From Parietaria judaica (Eukaryota > Streptophyta > Magnoliopsida > Rosales > Urticaceae), in the NCBI GenBank assembly GCA_954871525.1, contig OX940868.1, positions 23,121,056 through 23,185,055 of the forward strand: DNA of 64,000 nucleotides, in the 5' to 3' direction. The notes under the pieces are model-generated. The model searched no databases. It had not been told where the DNA came from and saw nothing but the letters and a program-made list of their open reading frames with translations. How positions within the stretch are numbered: the first letter of the stretch is position 1; every line of letters starts with the position of its first letter. Below are positions 36,001 to 46,275 of the stretch, one piece after another. The translations under genes were made by a program, and so were the position numbers.

Positions 36001-36880
36001 TTATGCTAAGAAATATGTAATGCGTTCAGGTGAATTTGATGGTCAAAGATATGCCTGAAGAGGAATATGGTCCCGGGATCAACATCAGAGAATACTCTTT
36101 ACTTGACAATCCATTAATGCCGAAACAGGTCTCATTTCTAGCTACAATGCTCGCTTTACTCTCTCATTCTCTATTCTTTAATTTTGAAGCTGTACGTACC
36201 GTTATATTTTTGCAGGTGAAAGATTCAAGACTGGAGGTTCATGTTTGTGAAGAAGGAACCGAAGAATGTCACGCGTCAAACTCCACAGCTCGACCAGGCG
36301 TGCTTAAACTTCCTAAGAGCAGCAATGAAGAAACGGTACTACAGCAATACTCGGGCAATTCTCAGATGCAGTTGTTTCATTTCCCCATAAATTGACTGGC
36401 CATTACTTTATATGAGCAGTTGAAGACAGTGTTCTCGTCATTCAAGGATGTCAAAGTTCTTCAATTCTCTTCCATGCAAGACACGTTCCTCGGTTTCACA
36501 GACAAGGTAAGTTGTTCGCAACATATCCCTTCATTCCATGTTTGTGCTTACAAAGACAAACACGGCGGTATAAGTATTTGAAAGGTATCTTGAGATGCCA
36601 AGGCCAAGCCGCGCGAGAATGTTACTCTTAACTTTCAAGACAAGGTTTCGGTCTAGTATGATTTGTAACCTACCTAATTAATAGTTTACACACATCTGTA
36701 TAATTCGAGCAGACAAGGGAAGAGAAGTTCAGGAGAAGAGTAAAGCGGTACGTGGGGATATGGTGTTGCGTGATGAATAAAACGACAGGTCACATATACT
36801 ATGACATGTATTGGGACGAGAAACCGGGTTGGAAGCCGCTCCCGCCTCAAACGCCCGAGGAGGATCATCCACCTCTTTGA
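33037..36880 (+). CDS. XEG113: XEG113-type extensin arabinosyltransferase (GT77)
   Basis: Thirteen exons: 33037-33190, 33266-33523, 33591-33796, 33860-33965, 34230-34486, 34560-34695, 35081-35175, 35257-35310, 35481-35594, 36030-36128, 36216-36335, 36420-36506 and 36713-36880. They encode 617 residues; the Arabidopsis protein is about 640. It is a Golgi type II membrane protein: a short cytosolic tail, one anchor at about 17-40 (PLFITIYATVIIGILVSSFY), a Ser/Pro/Thr stem, then the GT77 domain. The metal/nucleotide-sugar DTD motif is at about 199-201 in MCDTDMVWLK, followed by VGGAYNIGIFHWRP. XEG113 adds arabinofuranose to the hydroxyproline-linked chain of extensins, tightening the wall network. 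Every intron is GT...AG and the frame never breaks. A 67-bp MITE-like hairpin lies in intron 6. Confidence 0.94.
34901..34967. mobile_element. 67-bp hairpin MITE remnant in an XEG113 intron
   Basis: It begins GGGTTAATGGTTACTAATGT and ends ACATTTGCCACCATTAACCC, so the arms pair over about 20 bp. It contains CCCCAGTTGAGTA, also found in the foldback element at 56906-57353, suggesting an internally deleted relative. No target duplication was found. Confidence 0.5.
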
Positions 36881-37790
36881 TTCCCCGTGTCATGAACGGT
36901 CGAGGCAGAAATATCGTTCCAGAAAATTGGCATTGCGCATGGATGGAATGGAAAGAGGAGAATAGAAGATCATTTTTGGCAAAGTATTTTGACACGGATA
37001 CGCATACCTTTTGTAACACTTATTTGTTTTTTCAACTTACTTAGATGTATTTTTATTTATTAACAAATGATCGAATAAAATCCAACGCTCTCCTTGTTGA
37101 AATGTAACTCTGAATGGAATATTGGGAGACGGTTGAATTGTTTATTCATTGGAATATTTCATTTCAACGGTTCTTAGGCATATCAATCGAATAAAACCTT
37201 TCAAGGAATCTTAATATGACACGCAGTACGGTGCACAATTCACCGAGATCCTGTTATGGTGCTCGAACAGTGTGTTTTATTATTTAACTTTTATCTTGAT
37301 AGTAAAAATTGTTCTCGCATTTTTTGGACTTCTCGATTTTGAGATATGGGCCTCCGGGGGCATTTTTGGGCCAAAAATTAATTTTATTCATTTCGAAGAA
37401 TGCCCTTAAACAAACCCTAAAATGAAACGCCGTGAAGAAATAAGTTTTAAAAGCTACATTAACATGTTGGATAACAATATTCCACATAACACGACAATGA
37501 AAACGACATAAATATTATGAATAAAACGATATAAATATACAAGTTTCTAAAATGACAATGAAAAACTGTGAAGATGGCGACAACAAGTTTACATGATCTA
37601 TGGCCTTTCCCGCAACATGGGGGCGCTTCACGGACTGAGGTATCAATTGTCTTCCCTTTTGTAACTTTTGTCGGAGAACACTCTCTATTCAGTTTGGGGT
37701 TGTGTGAGGGCCTAAGCAACTTGGGAGCGGTCGTCCCTACACCGATGGGTATATAAGACGGTATCCGTCCCATTCTGTGAGTTATGTCTA
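36881..37790. other. 3' flank of XEG113 and intergenic DNA, no gene recognised
   Basis: After the XEG113 3' region the DNA is moderately AT-rich. An open frame of about 100 codons on the minus strand near 37.5-37.8 kb has no family resemblance I can name. It may be retrotransposon-derived, since LINE sequence resumes beyond the nested insertions. Confidence 0.4.
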
Positions 37791-38469
37791 TGTTAAGGTG
37801 AAAAAATCACCCCGCAGTCACACAATTACGATTTGTGTAAATCCGAAGTTAGATTACCTCAGAGCTCGGGCCTTTTCCGTTAAAACTAGATCATGTTGAA
37901 AGAGATACGTGTTTTGAGACAAGTCGGATGGTTTCAATGGGCTTCTGAGTCAAAGCCTTGTGTATTGTGATAATCAAAGCTCGATCTCTTGTACATGGGC
38001 TTTAGCCTTTTATTTATAGAATTCGATAATTCAAATCAGTCCTCATAATTGCCATAATGAATGGCTGTAATTGTGGTCGTAATCGTTGTTGTTAATCCGT
38101 TGAAGCATCGCTTACGCCGTACTGCTTATCTCTATCTTCGTCGTCTGTGTATTGGCCGTCGCGAGATTATGTCTCGTCGCTTACTCGGCCTATTGTTTCC
38201 TCTGTTATCGATGATGGGCTTTGTCGATGAGGTTTCATCGACAAAACTTATGCTTGAGGTATGCTTCCTCTCTAATGAGGATCTTCGTCACGTATCCTCA
38301 TCGACTTTCCCTTGACCAGTTGACTTTGCTCCTTCGTTGACTTGCTTTGACCAAACTAATTGGGATTATTCTGATATTGGGCTTGTGCAATTGTAACCCA
38401 AATGTTGAACAACAGAGATATATTTTGTCGTACCAATGTAAATGTCGTAGGCGAAATCGTACATCAACA
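37791..38469. mobile_element. Solo LTR, 679 bp, TSD gtcta
   Basis: It begins TGTTAAGGTGAAAAAATCA and ends CGAAATCGTACATCAACA, giving TGTT...AACA termini. It is flanked by an exact gtcta duplication (37786-37790 and 38470-38474). No internal retrotransposon genes are attached. It is the same family as the longer, older copy at 24045-25265. Its right-hand duplication overlaps the target duplication of the adjacent hAT-like element, so it inserted into that element's edge. Confidence 0.88.
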
Positions 38470-38479
38470 GTCTATGAGT

Positions 38480-39734
38480 CAAGGATTTGAATGCCGTCTT
38501 TGCCGATAAATCGTTTGTCGATGGATTTATTGATGGAGAACCTGTAAAATTTATCGTTTGCCATTACCGAAACTTATCGAACTTATCGATGGATTAATCG
38601 GCTATCGATAGATTTATCGATGGAAAACTCATAAAATATTTTCATATATATTTTCATACATAAAATATTTTCATAACATAAAATACTAAATGTATATTTT
38701 CCTCAATAATTGAAAAACGTCAAATTACAAAACAAATTATGTATGAATCATAGTATCAGAATTATATACAATGTTACAAAATGAAGTTACATAAAAAACG
38801 AAGAAATAGCTCAATTTAACCAATTTAAAAAAAAAATATTTACTGTTGCCACAATAAGGTTGCAATTCAGGAAAACGTCTAATTAAAAATAATTATGTCA
38901 ACCTCACATTTTATATGTTATAGACAATGTTATAAAATGATTTTACATAAAAAAAATAGAACAACTAGGTTAACTTAACTAATTTCTAAAAATATGTACT
39001 TTTGCCGCAATAAGGTCATAATTCAGAAGACATCAAATTAAAAATTAATTATGTCAAAACTAACAGTTTCCTAATTATATACAATGTTACAAAATGAAAT
39101 TACAGAAAAAAAAATTAAAATATATCTCAAATTCACTATATTAAGGAAAATTTGTACTTTTGTCGCAATTAGAAACAATTTGCATAAACCCTTAAAATAT
39201 AACCCAAATCTTCAAAAAATTTAATAAAAATCATACAAACCATCTTGATTCGTCTATATTCCATCATATACTTTAAAAAAAAAATCAATTTCAACTACAA
39301 CATTCGATTCAAAACGTAAAATGTACAATTAAACTAATATGAAACTCAAAGTTTAACTTTCATTCAACCTAATAGCTTTCTAAGTAACTACTACAAATAT
39401 AGAATAAAAATGTGAAAAATTGACATGATTCATACATATACAACATTTAAACATCAAAACACTCAAGATCTACTAAAAAAACCCTAAAAATACATTTAAA
39501 TTTCAAAATTAAAAGAAGTTGGAAAAATTTATACCAGGGTTGACTTATCGTTTTTGACCGAAAAGTAGCTTGCTTTTCGAGAAAATACACTTGATAAGTT
39601 TGAGAGATAAGTGACTTGCTTTTCGAATTGAAAAATCGCGATAAGTATAAAAAGATAACGATTAAAGGAGATAAGTTATCGAAAAGTGGTTTTCAGTGAT
39701 TAATCGCTCGATTATCGCGAAAATCGAATCCTTG
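38480..39734. mobile_element. Degenerate hAT-like element, about 1255 bp
   Basis: The left end CAAGGATTTGA and right end TCGAATCCTTG are inverted repeats. The flanks carry ctatgagt (38472-38479) and ctatgagc (39735-39742), an 8-bp duplication with one mismatch. Both ends are rich in TATCGAT/GATAAGT motifs in both orientations, as in hAT subterminal arrays. The middle is very AT-rich and has no transposase. Confidence 0.75.
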
Positions 39735-40440
39735 CTATGAGCCCTTGAGGGATTGCCGGTGGCCAACTTGGAAAATTTTTGCGGACTAGTTTTGGGCGGC
39801 TTGGACGAACCAAAATATCCGGATATTCGAGAACCATACTAAACCGCTCGAGGCTTGGGTCGACGAAGTCGTTAGTTGGCTTACAAGCTTTAAAACATGT
39901 ACCCGAAGCTTGGAGACAAGAGAGGTGGATAAAAACAAGTGGTCAAGGGCCGAACGTGGAGGGCTCAAACTCAACGTAGACGCGAAGAGAAATGAACGAA
40001 AGGGACGTGCGGGATCAATAAGGACATGTCATCGGTGTCATTGCCGAACTTCTCGAGCGCGTGGACGGCCGAATGCAAAGCTATTTACCATGGCTTGCTC
40101 TTTGTGCAAGTACGGGGGTGGACGTCTCCGCAGCAGAATCCAATTGCCTTAGGGCGATTAAGCTCGTTAATGGGGGACATCTCAGTAGTATCTAAAGACC
40201 GATTATCGCTAGTATCGATGCGATAGCAAAAACTGTAGTCTCGGACGGGGGACGGTGTTGGGCTCTCAAATGTTGTAACGAGACGGCTAATTGTATTGCT
40301 AAAACATGCTTATCCATTTTAACATTGGATTTTTTAGGCGTTTGAATGCCTCAATTGGTTTGTTTCTGTTAATAAGGACCTTATTCCCTCTCATTAATAA
40401 AGTGCACTATTTTAAAAAATAAAAATAAAAAGTTTACATG
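39735..40440 (+). pseudogene. LINE reverse transcriptase tail and RNase H remnant
   Basis: Shifting frames show RGGLKLNVDA at about 39950-39980, then a G..R(D/T)-like stretch and AECKAIYHGLLFVQ near 40070-40110. These are in the order of the plant LINE RNase H domain. A Trp-rich C-terminal RT-like region precedes it. A tail with TTAATAAAGTGCAC and an A-rich run near 40415-40430 follows. Stops and frameshifts make it inactive. The hAT-like and LTR insertions lie on its 5' side. Confidence 0.65.
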
Positions 40441-40638
40441 ATATAAAAAATGACATGATTTGGTAAAATACACGTACAGAGATATAAGTACTATACCTAT
40501 ACGTCCAAAAAAATAACAAACGACATTACAAAATTATGAAAACAACAACCAAAGTTGTCGTTTGCAACATGCAGAGTACAACAAGTTCACTTCTTAGAGT
40601 ATTTATTACTACAAAACGGTATCTCAGCTCAAGAGATA

Positions 40639-41960
40639 TCAAACGCCGAGCTGAGATTGTACTTCAAGGATAGTCGTAGCAGAGTCCCTGAGGCGCCTGG
40701 CCTCGTCGTCAGAGAGAGGCACATTGGTGACTCCCAAGACGCCGCCACGTCCCAGCTGAGCTGGGAGGCTGAGGAAGACGTCCCCGTCGTCGATTCCATA
40801 GAGGCCTCTGACGAGGACGGACACGGGGTGGATCTTCCTCTGGTCTCGCAGGATGCTGCGCGCCAGGCTGGCGGCAGAGTAGCCGATGGCCCAGGAGGTG
40901 TAGCCTTTGAGGCTGATGACCTCGTACGCGCTGTTGACTACTTCCTTGTGGATCTTCTCGAGGGTGTGTTTCTCGTACGCGATCTGCTGTCTCTCCAGGG
41001 AGCTCAGCACCGGCACCCCGCCCACGCTGATGCTCGACCACAGTGCCACCGAGCTGTCCCCGTGCTCCCCGATGATGTAAGCCTGACTCAGCCACAGATG
41101 ATCACCATCATTTTCTCTATCTACTTTACTAGAGCATGGGACAATAACATGTCATTGTCTACCTAATTAGAGTAAAATATGTTGCATAAACAAATTGCCC
41201 ATTAAATAAACAAATTAGGTCTTTTTATAGATCAGCTTCTACAATTATATATAATAAATTATATTATATAAACATTTGTCGCGTATATTTAGATTTTAGA
41301 CTTTACTCTTTGACTCCCGAATTCCTAATTCCCGACAATCAAAGAACTGACCTGCACATCCTGAGCGTTGACGTCGAGATGATCGGCGAGGAGGAAGCGA
41401 AATCGCGACGAATCGAGGTTGGTGCCGGAGCCGATGACGCGGTTCGACGGGAAACCAGAGAGCTTCCACGAGACGTACGTCAGCACGTCTACGGGATTGG
41501 ACACGATCATGAGTATGGCGTCGGGGGAATACCGCGCCAGGGGAGGGATGATGTGGCGGAAGAGCGCGACGTTGCGCTGGATCAGGTTCAGCCGCGACTC
41601 GCCCGGGATCTGGCGCGCGCCGGCGGTGACGATGCAGAGGTCGGAGCCGGCGGTGACGGCGTAGTCCACGGAGGCGTGGATCTTGGTGCGGGGCAAGAAG
41701 GCGGCGGCGTGCTGCAGGTCGAGCATCTCGCCGCGGAGCTTGTCGGGCTTGGCGTCGACGAGGACGAGCTCGTCGGAGAGGTCCTGCGTGAGGATGGTCT
41801 GCGCTATGGCCATTCCGACGTTGCCGGCGCCGATGACGGAGATTTTGATGTGGCGCTTGGTGGGGGAGGGCGGGGCAGCGCTGTGGATGGGCGTGAAGAA
41901 GGCGTCGGAGAGGTCCAGCCCGCCGGGGCCGAGAGAGGATGTTGACTCGCTCTTCTCCAT
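40639..41960 (-). CDS. LDH: L-lactate dehydrogenase
   Basis: Two exons on the minus strand: 41352-41960 (203 codons) and 40639-41082, joined in phase 0, giving 350 residues. A plant-type N-terminal extension (about 35 residues) precedes the NAD-binding Rossmann fold with GAGNVG at 44-49 and the NAD-binding Asp at about 69. The specificity loop reads ARQIPGESR. Its Gln117 marks pyruvate/lactate use, where malate dehydrogenases have Arg, and Arg123 is the loop arginine. [11 protein letters not shown] and the catalytic His210 in GEHGD are present. It reduces pyruvate to lactate with NADH in the cytosol, mainly during oxygen shortage. The intron position before AYIIGEHGD fits plant LDH genes as I remember them. 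Exons are GC-rich. A piece of a second LDH copy lies at 16.2 kb. Confidence 0.95.
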
Positions 41961-43281
41961 TGCTTCCCTTCCAAATTAAACTATGAATAGAAGACAAGAG
42001 AGTGTTGTGCTCTGCTGAGTCTGGCTAAATAGGCTCTCGTGCGTTGCCCAAAGAATAAAAGTGTTGGTAGAATTTTCTAAAACTTGGAGGCCAAGGCCAA
42101 ACCAATCAAAGTCTTGAAGCGGTTTAGAATATTCTTTTGGTTTTCCAGTTCGGAGTTGACACGTGGAAAGCAATACCACCGTTTATGAACTAAACTAGGG
42201 GTAATTAGTCCTGTTAATAAACTACAACATCCGGGTGCCGGTTATCATTTACCAAAATTCGGTAGAAACAGAAATCAAATTTTCTGGCTTTAGTTTTTAC
42301 CTTTAAAGTGGAATCCGTTTCCGGATTTGGTACTATTAAAAAAAATTAATAAAAAGTTTTCATTCGAATCGGGTAATTAAAAACATTAGAGTTTTGCATT
42401 GGGTATTTTAGATACTTTACAAAAACGCCCGAACCAAGATCGTAAAAAAGTTGAGACGGTATTGAAAAATACCGATTTTATTAATTTATTGAACATGATA
42501 CATAAACAAATAATTATAAGATATATATACTACATAATAAAAATCGGATTGAGAAAGATGAGTAATACTGAGTGTTTGAGAGTTGAGAATGGGGAGTTGT
42601 GTGAAAGAATTGGTGATGAAATATGGTATTTACGGGATAAGATTGTTAAAGTGTTAATGTTTTGGGGAAACTGACTTGTTAGAAAATCCAATGACTACAT
42701 TTGCAACGTTTGGTTTCAAGGAATATTTTGTGGCATAAATGCCCAAAGATTAGGAATTGAGTTTCGAGGATTCTCGGAATCTTTTGCTTTTCGGCGACGA
42801 GAAAATCTTTGAAAAATCCAACACGGATTCCAACGTTATATTTTTTTTTAGCTTTTTTAATAACAAAAAAAATGAGCCGTTGGATGTGATATCCAACAGC
42901 CATGAATTTTTTGCCATTGGAAGGCAAAACCGGAACAAAAAATTGCCTGTTCCGAATTTACCTAGAATCAAACCTTAATCTTGTTTTATCCGGATTCAGA
43001 AAGTTCTGATTTTATTTCTTTTCCCCCGGGTTTACCCAGAAACAAAAAAATTATTTCCGAAATACCCATACTGAATTTACAGGATTAGGGGTAATTAATG
43101 TAACGTCGATTGAGACGAATCGCTTAAAAAGTAAGAAAGATGGTCATCTCATCGTTCAGAATAAAGAGTTAACAAGATGAGGATAAACGACATTAGTAAA
43201 GGCATACGACAATATTTCGAGGAGAATCACACGAAAAAAAAAAAACTGATTCGGAAGCAGAGGATCAGTCAAATCCCTGCA
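41961..43281. other. Bidirectional intergenic region between LDH (-) and the YbaK-domain gene (+)
   Basis: A 1.3-kb spacer between divergently transcribed genes, so both promoters lie here. I found no strong TATA box for LDH; tatttag on the minus strand near 42025 is weak. The middle is AT-rich and its short open frames have no domain. Confidence 0.5.
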
Positions 43282-44610
43282 ATGGCGGCCGAGGAATTGG
43301 AGAGAATCCAAACCAGGATCCTGCAACGGATTTCAGCGCTCGAGCTCCGCATCCCCGCCGAGGTCGAGAGTGCGCCGGAGAGAGACGACACAGCGGCTCG
43401 TCTCTCGTCCGTGCTGAGAGCCAGCGGCGTTGGGGTTGGGGACTTCTCTTTCAAGAGAGTCCCCTCCGATTACTACGACTGGCCTCTCGAAGCCCGACGG
43501 GACGCGCTCGGCGCAGCCTCCGTCCACCACCTCTGCAAAAGCATGGTCCTGGTCAATACCCAGGCCCCATCTACCGTCACCGATTGCAGCGATCGCAACA
43601 ACTCAAAGTACTACATTGTTGTCGTTCAGGTCATTTTTTCCTTCTTCAAGCAACAACATTTCTTTCTTGATAGACTGATTTACTGATAATACTTTTTAGT
43701 GATTGGCAGTACACGGCTCGATTCAATGCCGAAAGTGTCAAGAACTTCTTGTATTTACTCAATGATGGCAAGATAGCCAAAAAGAAGTTCAACAGTGAGT
43801 TCTCTTTCTTCTTGCTGTTTCGGCAAAACATATGAATGTGTATAATGGGTGAGTGACATTTGTTCTGATTGACTTGCAGTGAGGCTAGCGCCCGGAGAGA
43901 CTTCAGAGAAGCTGACAGGGTATTCTCACAATGCGGTTACATGTGTCGGTCTCAAGACAGACATTCCGGTACATGCCCGTTCCCCACGATTTGTATTATG
44001 TTCTCCGTGTAGAATGCTTCGGTTTATTCGTATTTACCTCTGGGATTCAACCAAGTAAACATCATAGGGACAGAACCAGAACATATTTGCTTCTCCATTC
44101 CTGAATGATAGCTCCATGTCCTTTTCCTTGCTAGAAAAAGCGCTAACGTGTTGGCCCTCGCGGTTTGAATGTCTTAGATTGTTCAATGACACGCTAACAA
44201 TCTAACGAATGGAGTTTCCATCGATTTAAAATTGATGCCACCATTTGCTGGTCCACATTTGCCAGCCTGCAAGAATGGACTGACAGTTAAACTTATGATC
44301 ATCATATCTCTTTGGACAACAAAAAACCTCGAGCTTTGTCTCCATATGCTTTATAATATTCTAGGGAGCACCTGATGTGGATGTTGTTATAAAACCTGCC
44401 ATTTCTCACTCAGTGTAGTAATATATATATGCTGTACGATGCGGCTTAATTTCTGTTTGGTTTCAGGTGATTTTGGACGAGGCGATCGTGAAACTTTGCC
44501 CCGATTACTTCTGGTTAGGCGGGGGTGAGGTCGACCTTAAGCTCGGCATGAGGACCTCTGCGTTTATGGACATTGTTAAGCCATTAATCGTCAGTGTAAG
44601 CAGTGCTTGA
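43282..44610 (+). CDS. YbaK/aminoacyl-tRNA-synthetase-associated domain protein
   Basis: Four exons: 43282-43629, 43710-43794, 43880-43968 and 44467-44610, giving 221 residues. The frame is open further upstream, but MAAEELERIQ is taken as the start because homologues begin there and the preceding Lys-rich stretch looks untranslated. A short helical N-terminus (about 1-30) leads into a YbaK/EbsC-like domain. Landmarks are SDYYDWPLEARRDALGA, HLCKSMVLVN, DCSDRNNSKYYIVVVQYTAR, RLAPGETSEKLTGY, NAVTCVGLKTDIPVILDEAI and FWLGGGEVDLKLG. Bacterial relatives deacylate mischarged tRNA, for example Cys-tRNA(Pro), so a tRNA-editing role is likely but unproven in plants. The last intron is about 500 bp. 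The frame ends IVSVSSA; a cryptic donor (AGT|GTAAGC) lies there, so an alternative 3' end is possible. Confidence 0.88.
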
Positions 44611-45554
44611 TATCTTGGACATTGCTTGAGAATTCTGACATGGAAACACTGGTGATAAGAGACAAATTAGGAGATTGACGCAAGTTGTTAGCTTTGATTT
44701 ATGAATGGGAATGCCCCACAGAGGAAAGGGTGTTTAAGCCGTGTCTCGCATTGAAAAGATTGGAGAAAGTGATGGACTTCGATGTGCAACAATTTGCACC
44801 ATTTATTTCGGTTGGTAGATAATGTCTTCATTCATTACCAATAATTACTCTTTAATCAATCTTGTATATCGTTGCCGATTATAAAAATGTGCCTCTGTGT
44901 AAACTTCGTGACTCCGAATCCGTTTTTCTTGGCCGGTACATTTCCAGCTTCGTCGAGCTGAATATTATAGGAGCTCTATCCGTAGAACGCTTCCCAAATT
45001 TGATTTTGATATCAGATGTGCCTCGTGTTAACGTTCGTGACTCCGGATCCGTTTTTCTTGGCCGGTACATTTCCAGCTTCGCCCAGCTGAATATTATATG
45101 AGCTATATCCGTAAAACGCTTCCCAAAATTGATTTTGATATCAGATTTATTTTGTGTTGGATTTTTAACACAATAATTTGGATTTGGGTTAAGGATAAGG
45201 ATGTTGTATTATATAAAAGCTTAACCACTGGATTTGATGTGCCCCATATTTGGGTGACAAGATCAACTTCTTCACCATTTACATAAAGACATAGATAGTA
45301 CTTGTGTTACTGAAGAAGAGCAATACATGTTCCCTTCTTTGTTTTCGACATTTATTTCTCACATTGAAACTGGCCCTTATCCATCACACAACGTTTAGGG
45401 TTTGGCAACAACGACATGATTTCTTTCTTTCCTTTTTAATATATATCACGACTTCCCCAACAGTAGCACGTGATCATTTCTCATTGATGAAGATCTCCAC
45501 GCAAAAACAAATACATATATATTTATACTGTGATCCTTATACATGTCATGTGAT
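44611..45554. other. Intergenic DNA with a 129-bp tandem repeat
   Basis: The spacer between the YbaK-domain gene and the convergent GLV/RGF peptide gene. Apart from the tandem repeat listed next, no gene or element is seen. Confidence 0.5.
44889..45146. repeat. Tandem direct repeat, two units of about 129 bp
   Basis: The units start at 44889 and 45018. Each contains gtgcctc, ccgtttttcttggccggtac, atttccagcttcg, agctgaatattat and gattttgatatcagat. They differ by perhaps 10-15 positions. Neither encodes anything recognisable. Confidence 0.9.
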
Positions 45555-46275
45555 TTAGGGTTTCTCGTTGTGAATGGGCGGTTTCCGATGAGGTTGAGCG
45601 TAGTCCATCATGTCTATGTCGTCAACAGGAGTGTCGTTTTCGTTGGTATCCACCGTATTCTCTCCCAGCATTGACCTCTTCTCCTCTTCTCCCTATAGAA
45701 CATATATGCGATTAATTCCTTCGTAACATTACATGGTACTCTGTCTGAAAGCAACGAATGATATATATAATTGTAAATATCATTTAGTTACCTTAGTCGG
45801 AGCTGGTAATGGAAGGTGATAAAATGATTTTATGATTTGAATTTCTGCCAAAACATATACTTTAGATAAAGAAAACGAAAACCAACCAACTAACTCACTA
45901 GACTTTGGCATGCACTAAGAAATTTACCTGATCCAATGGCTACACTAGTCGCCATGGTATTAGTTTTTAATGGAGTATTCGAGGTCTCATCATGATCACA
46001 AACTTTCGTTTTCTTCTCTCCTAAATCCTGCATCATATACACACGCATGGTTAAGTAGCAGCAGTATATAATTGAATCTACGTACGATCTCAAGATGCTA
46101 TTTCCATATGAAGAAAGGTGAGTGCATGGTGGTACGTACGTACGTACGTAGTGTGAGATTAATTTACCTGATTGGTATGAGTGGAGGCAGACAGAAGACG
46201 GGCGTTGCATGCATGCAAAGAAGCAAGGCTACAGATGATAACAGATATACTCCATATAAGGGCAACAGAAGCCAT
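45555..46275 (-). CDS. Root meristem growth factor / GOLVEN / CLEL peptide precursor
   Basis: Four small exons on the minus strand: 46168-46275, 45928-46027, 45792-45844 and 45555-45692, with GT...AG introns, giving 132 residues. The start MASVALIWSISVIICSL opens a signal peptide of about 25 residues. An in-frame ATG lies 81 bp upstream but would spoil it. A charged, variable middle follows. The last 16 residues hold the hallmark peptide DYAQPHRKPPIHN at 117-129: Asp-Tyr for sulfation, prolines for hydroxylation, and the C-terminal HN signature, followed by EKP. Such secreted peptides are perceived by RGI/RGFR receptor kinases and control root meristem size and gravitropic growth. The sequence is closest to the GLV1/GLV2 (CLEL6/9) type, from memory. 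Four exons of 53-138 bp make the gene easy to miss. A TACG repeat sits in intron 1. Confidence 0.9.
46129..46149. repeat. (TACG)n microsatellite in intron 1 of the peptide gene
   Basis: About five TACG units inside the first intron, 20 bp from the donor. Confidence 0.8.

Noticed and set aside
37459..37773. A 104-codon minus-strand frame (MGRIPSYIPIGVG...) with a CCGKGH stretch suggesting a zinc knuckle
   Set aside because: Cysteine spacing does not fit a CCHC knuckle, and no second motif or splice partner was found. It may be transposon-derived, but this cannot be supported.
41310..41945. A 211-codon open frame on the plus strand opposite the LDH first exon
   Set aside because: It is the antisense shadow of a GC-rich coding exon. 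It has no domain, and the LDH reading on the minus strand has every catalytic motif.
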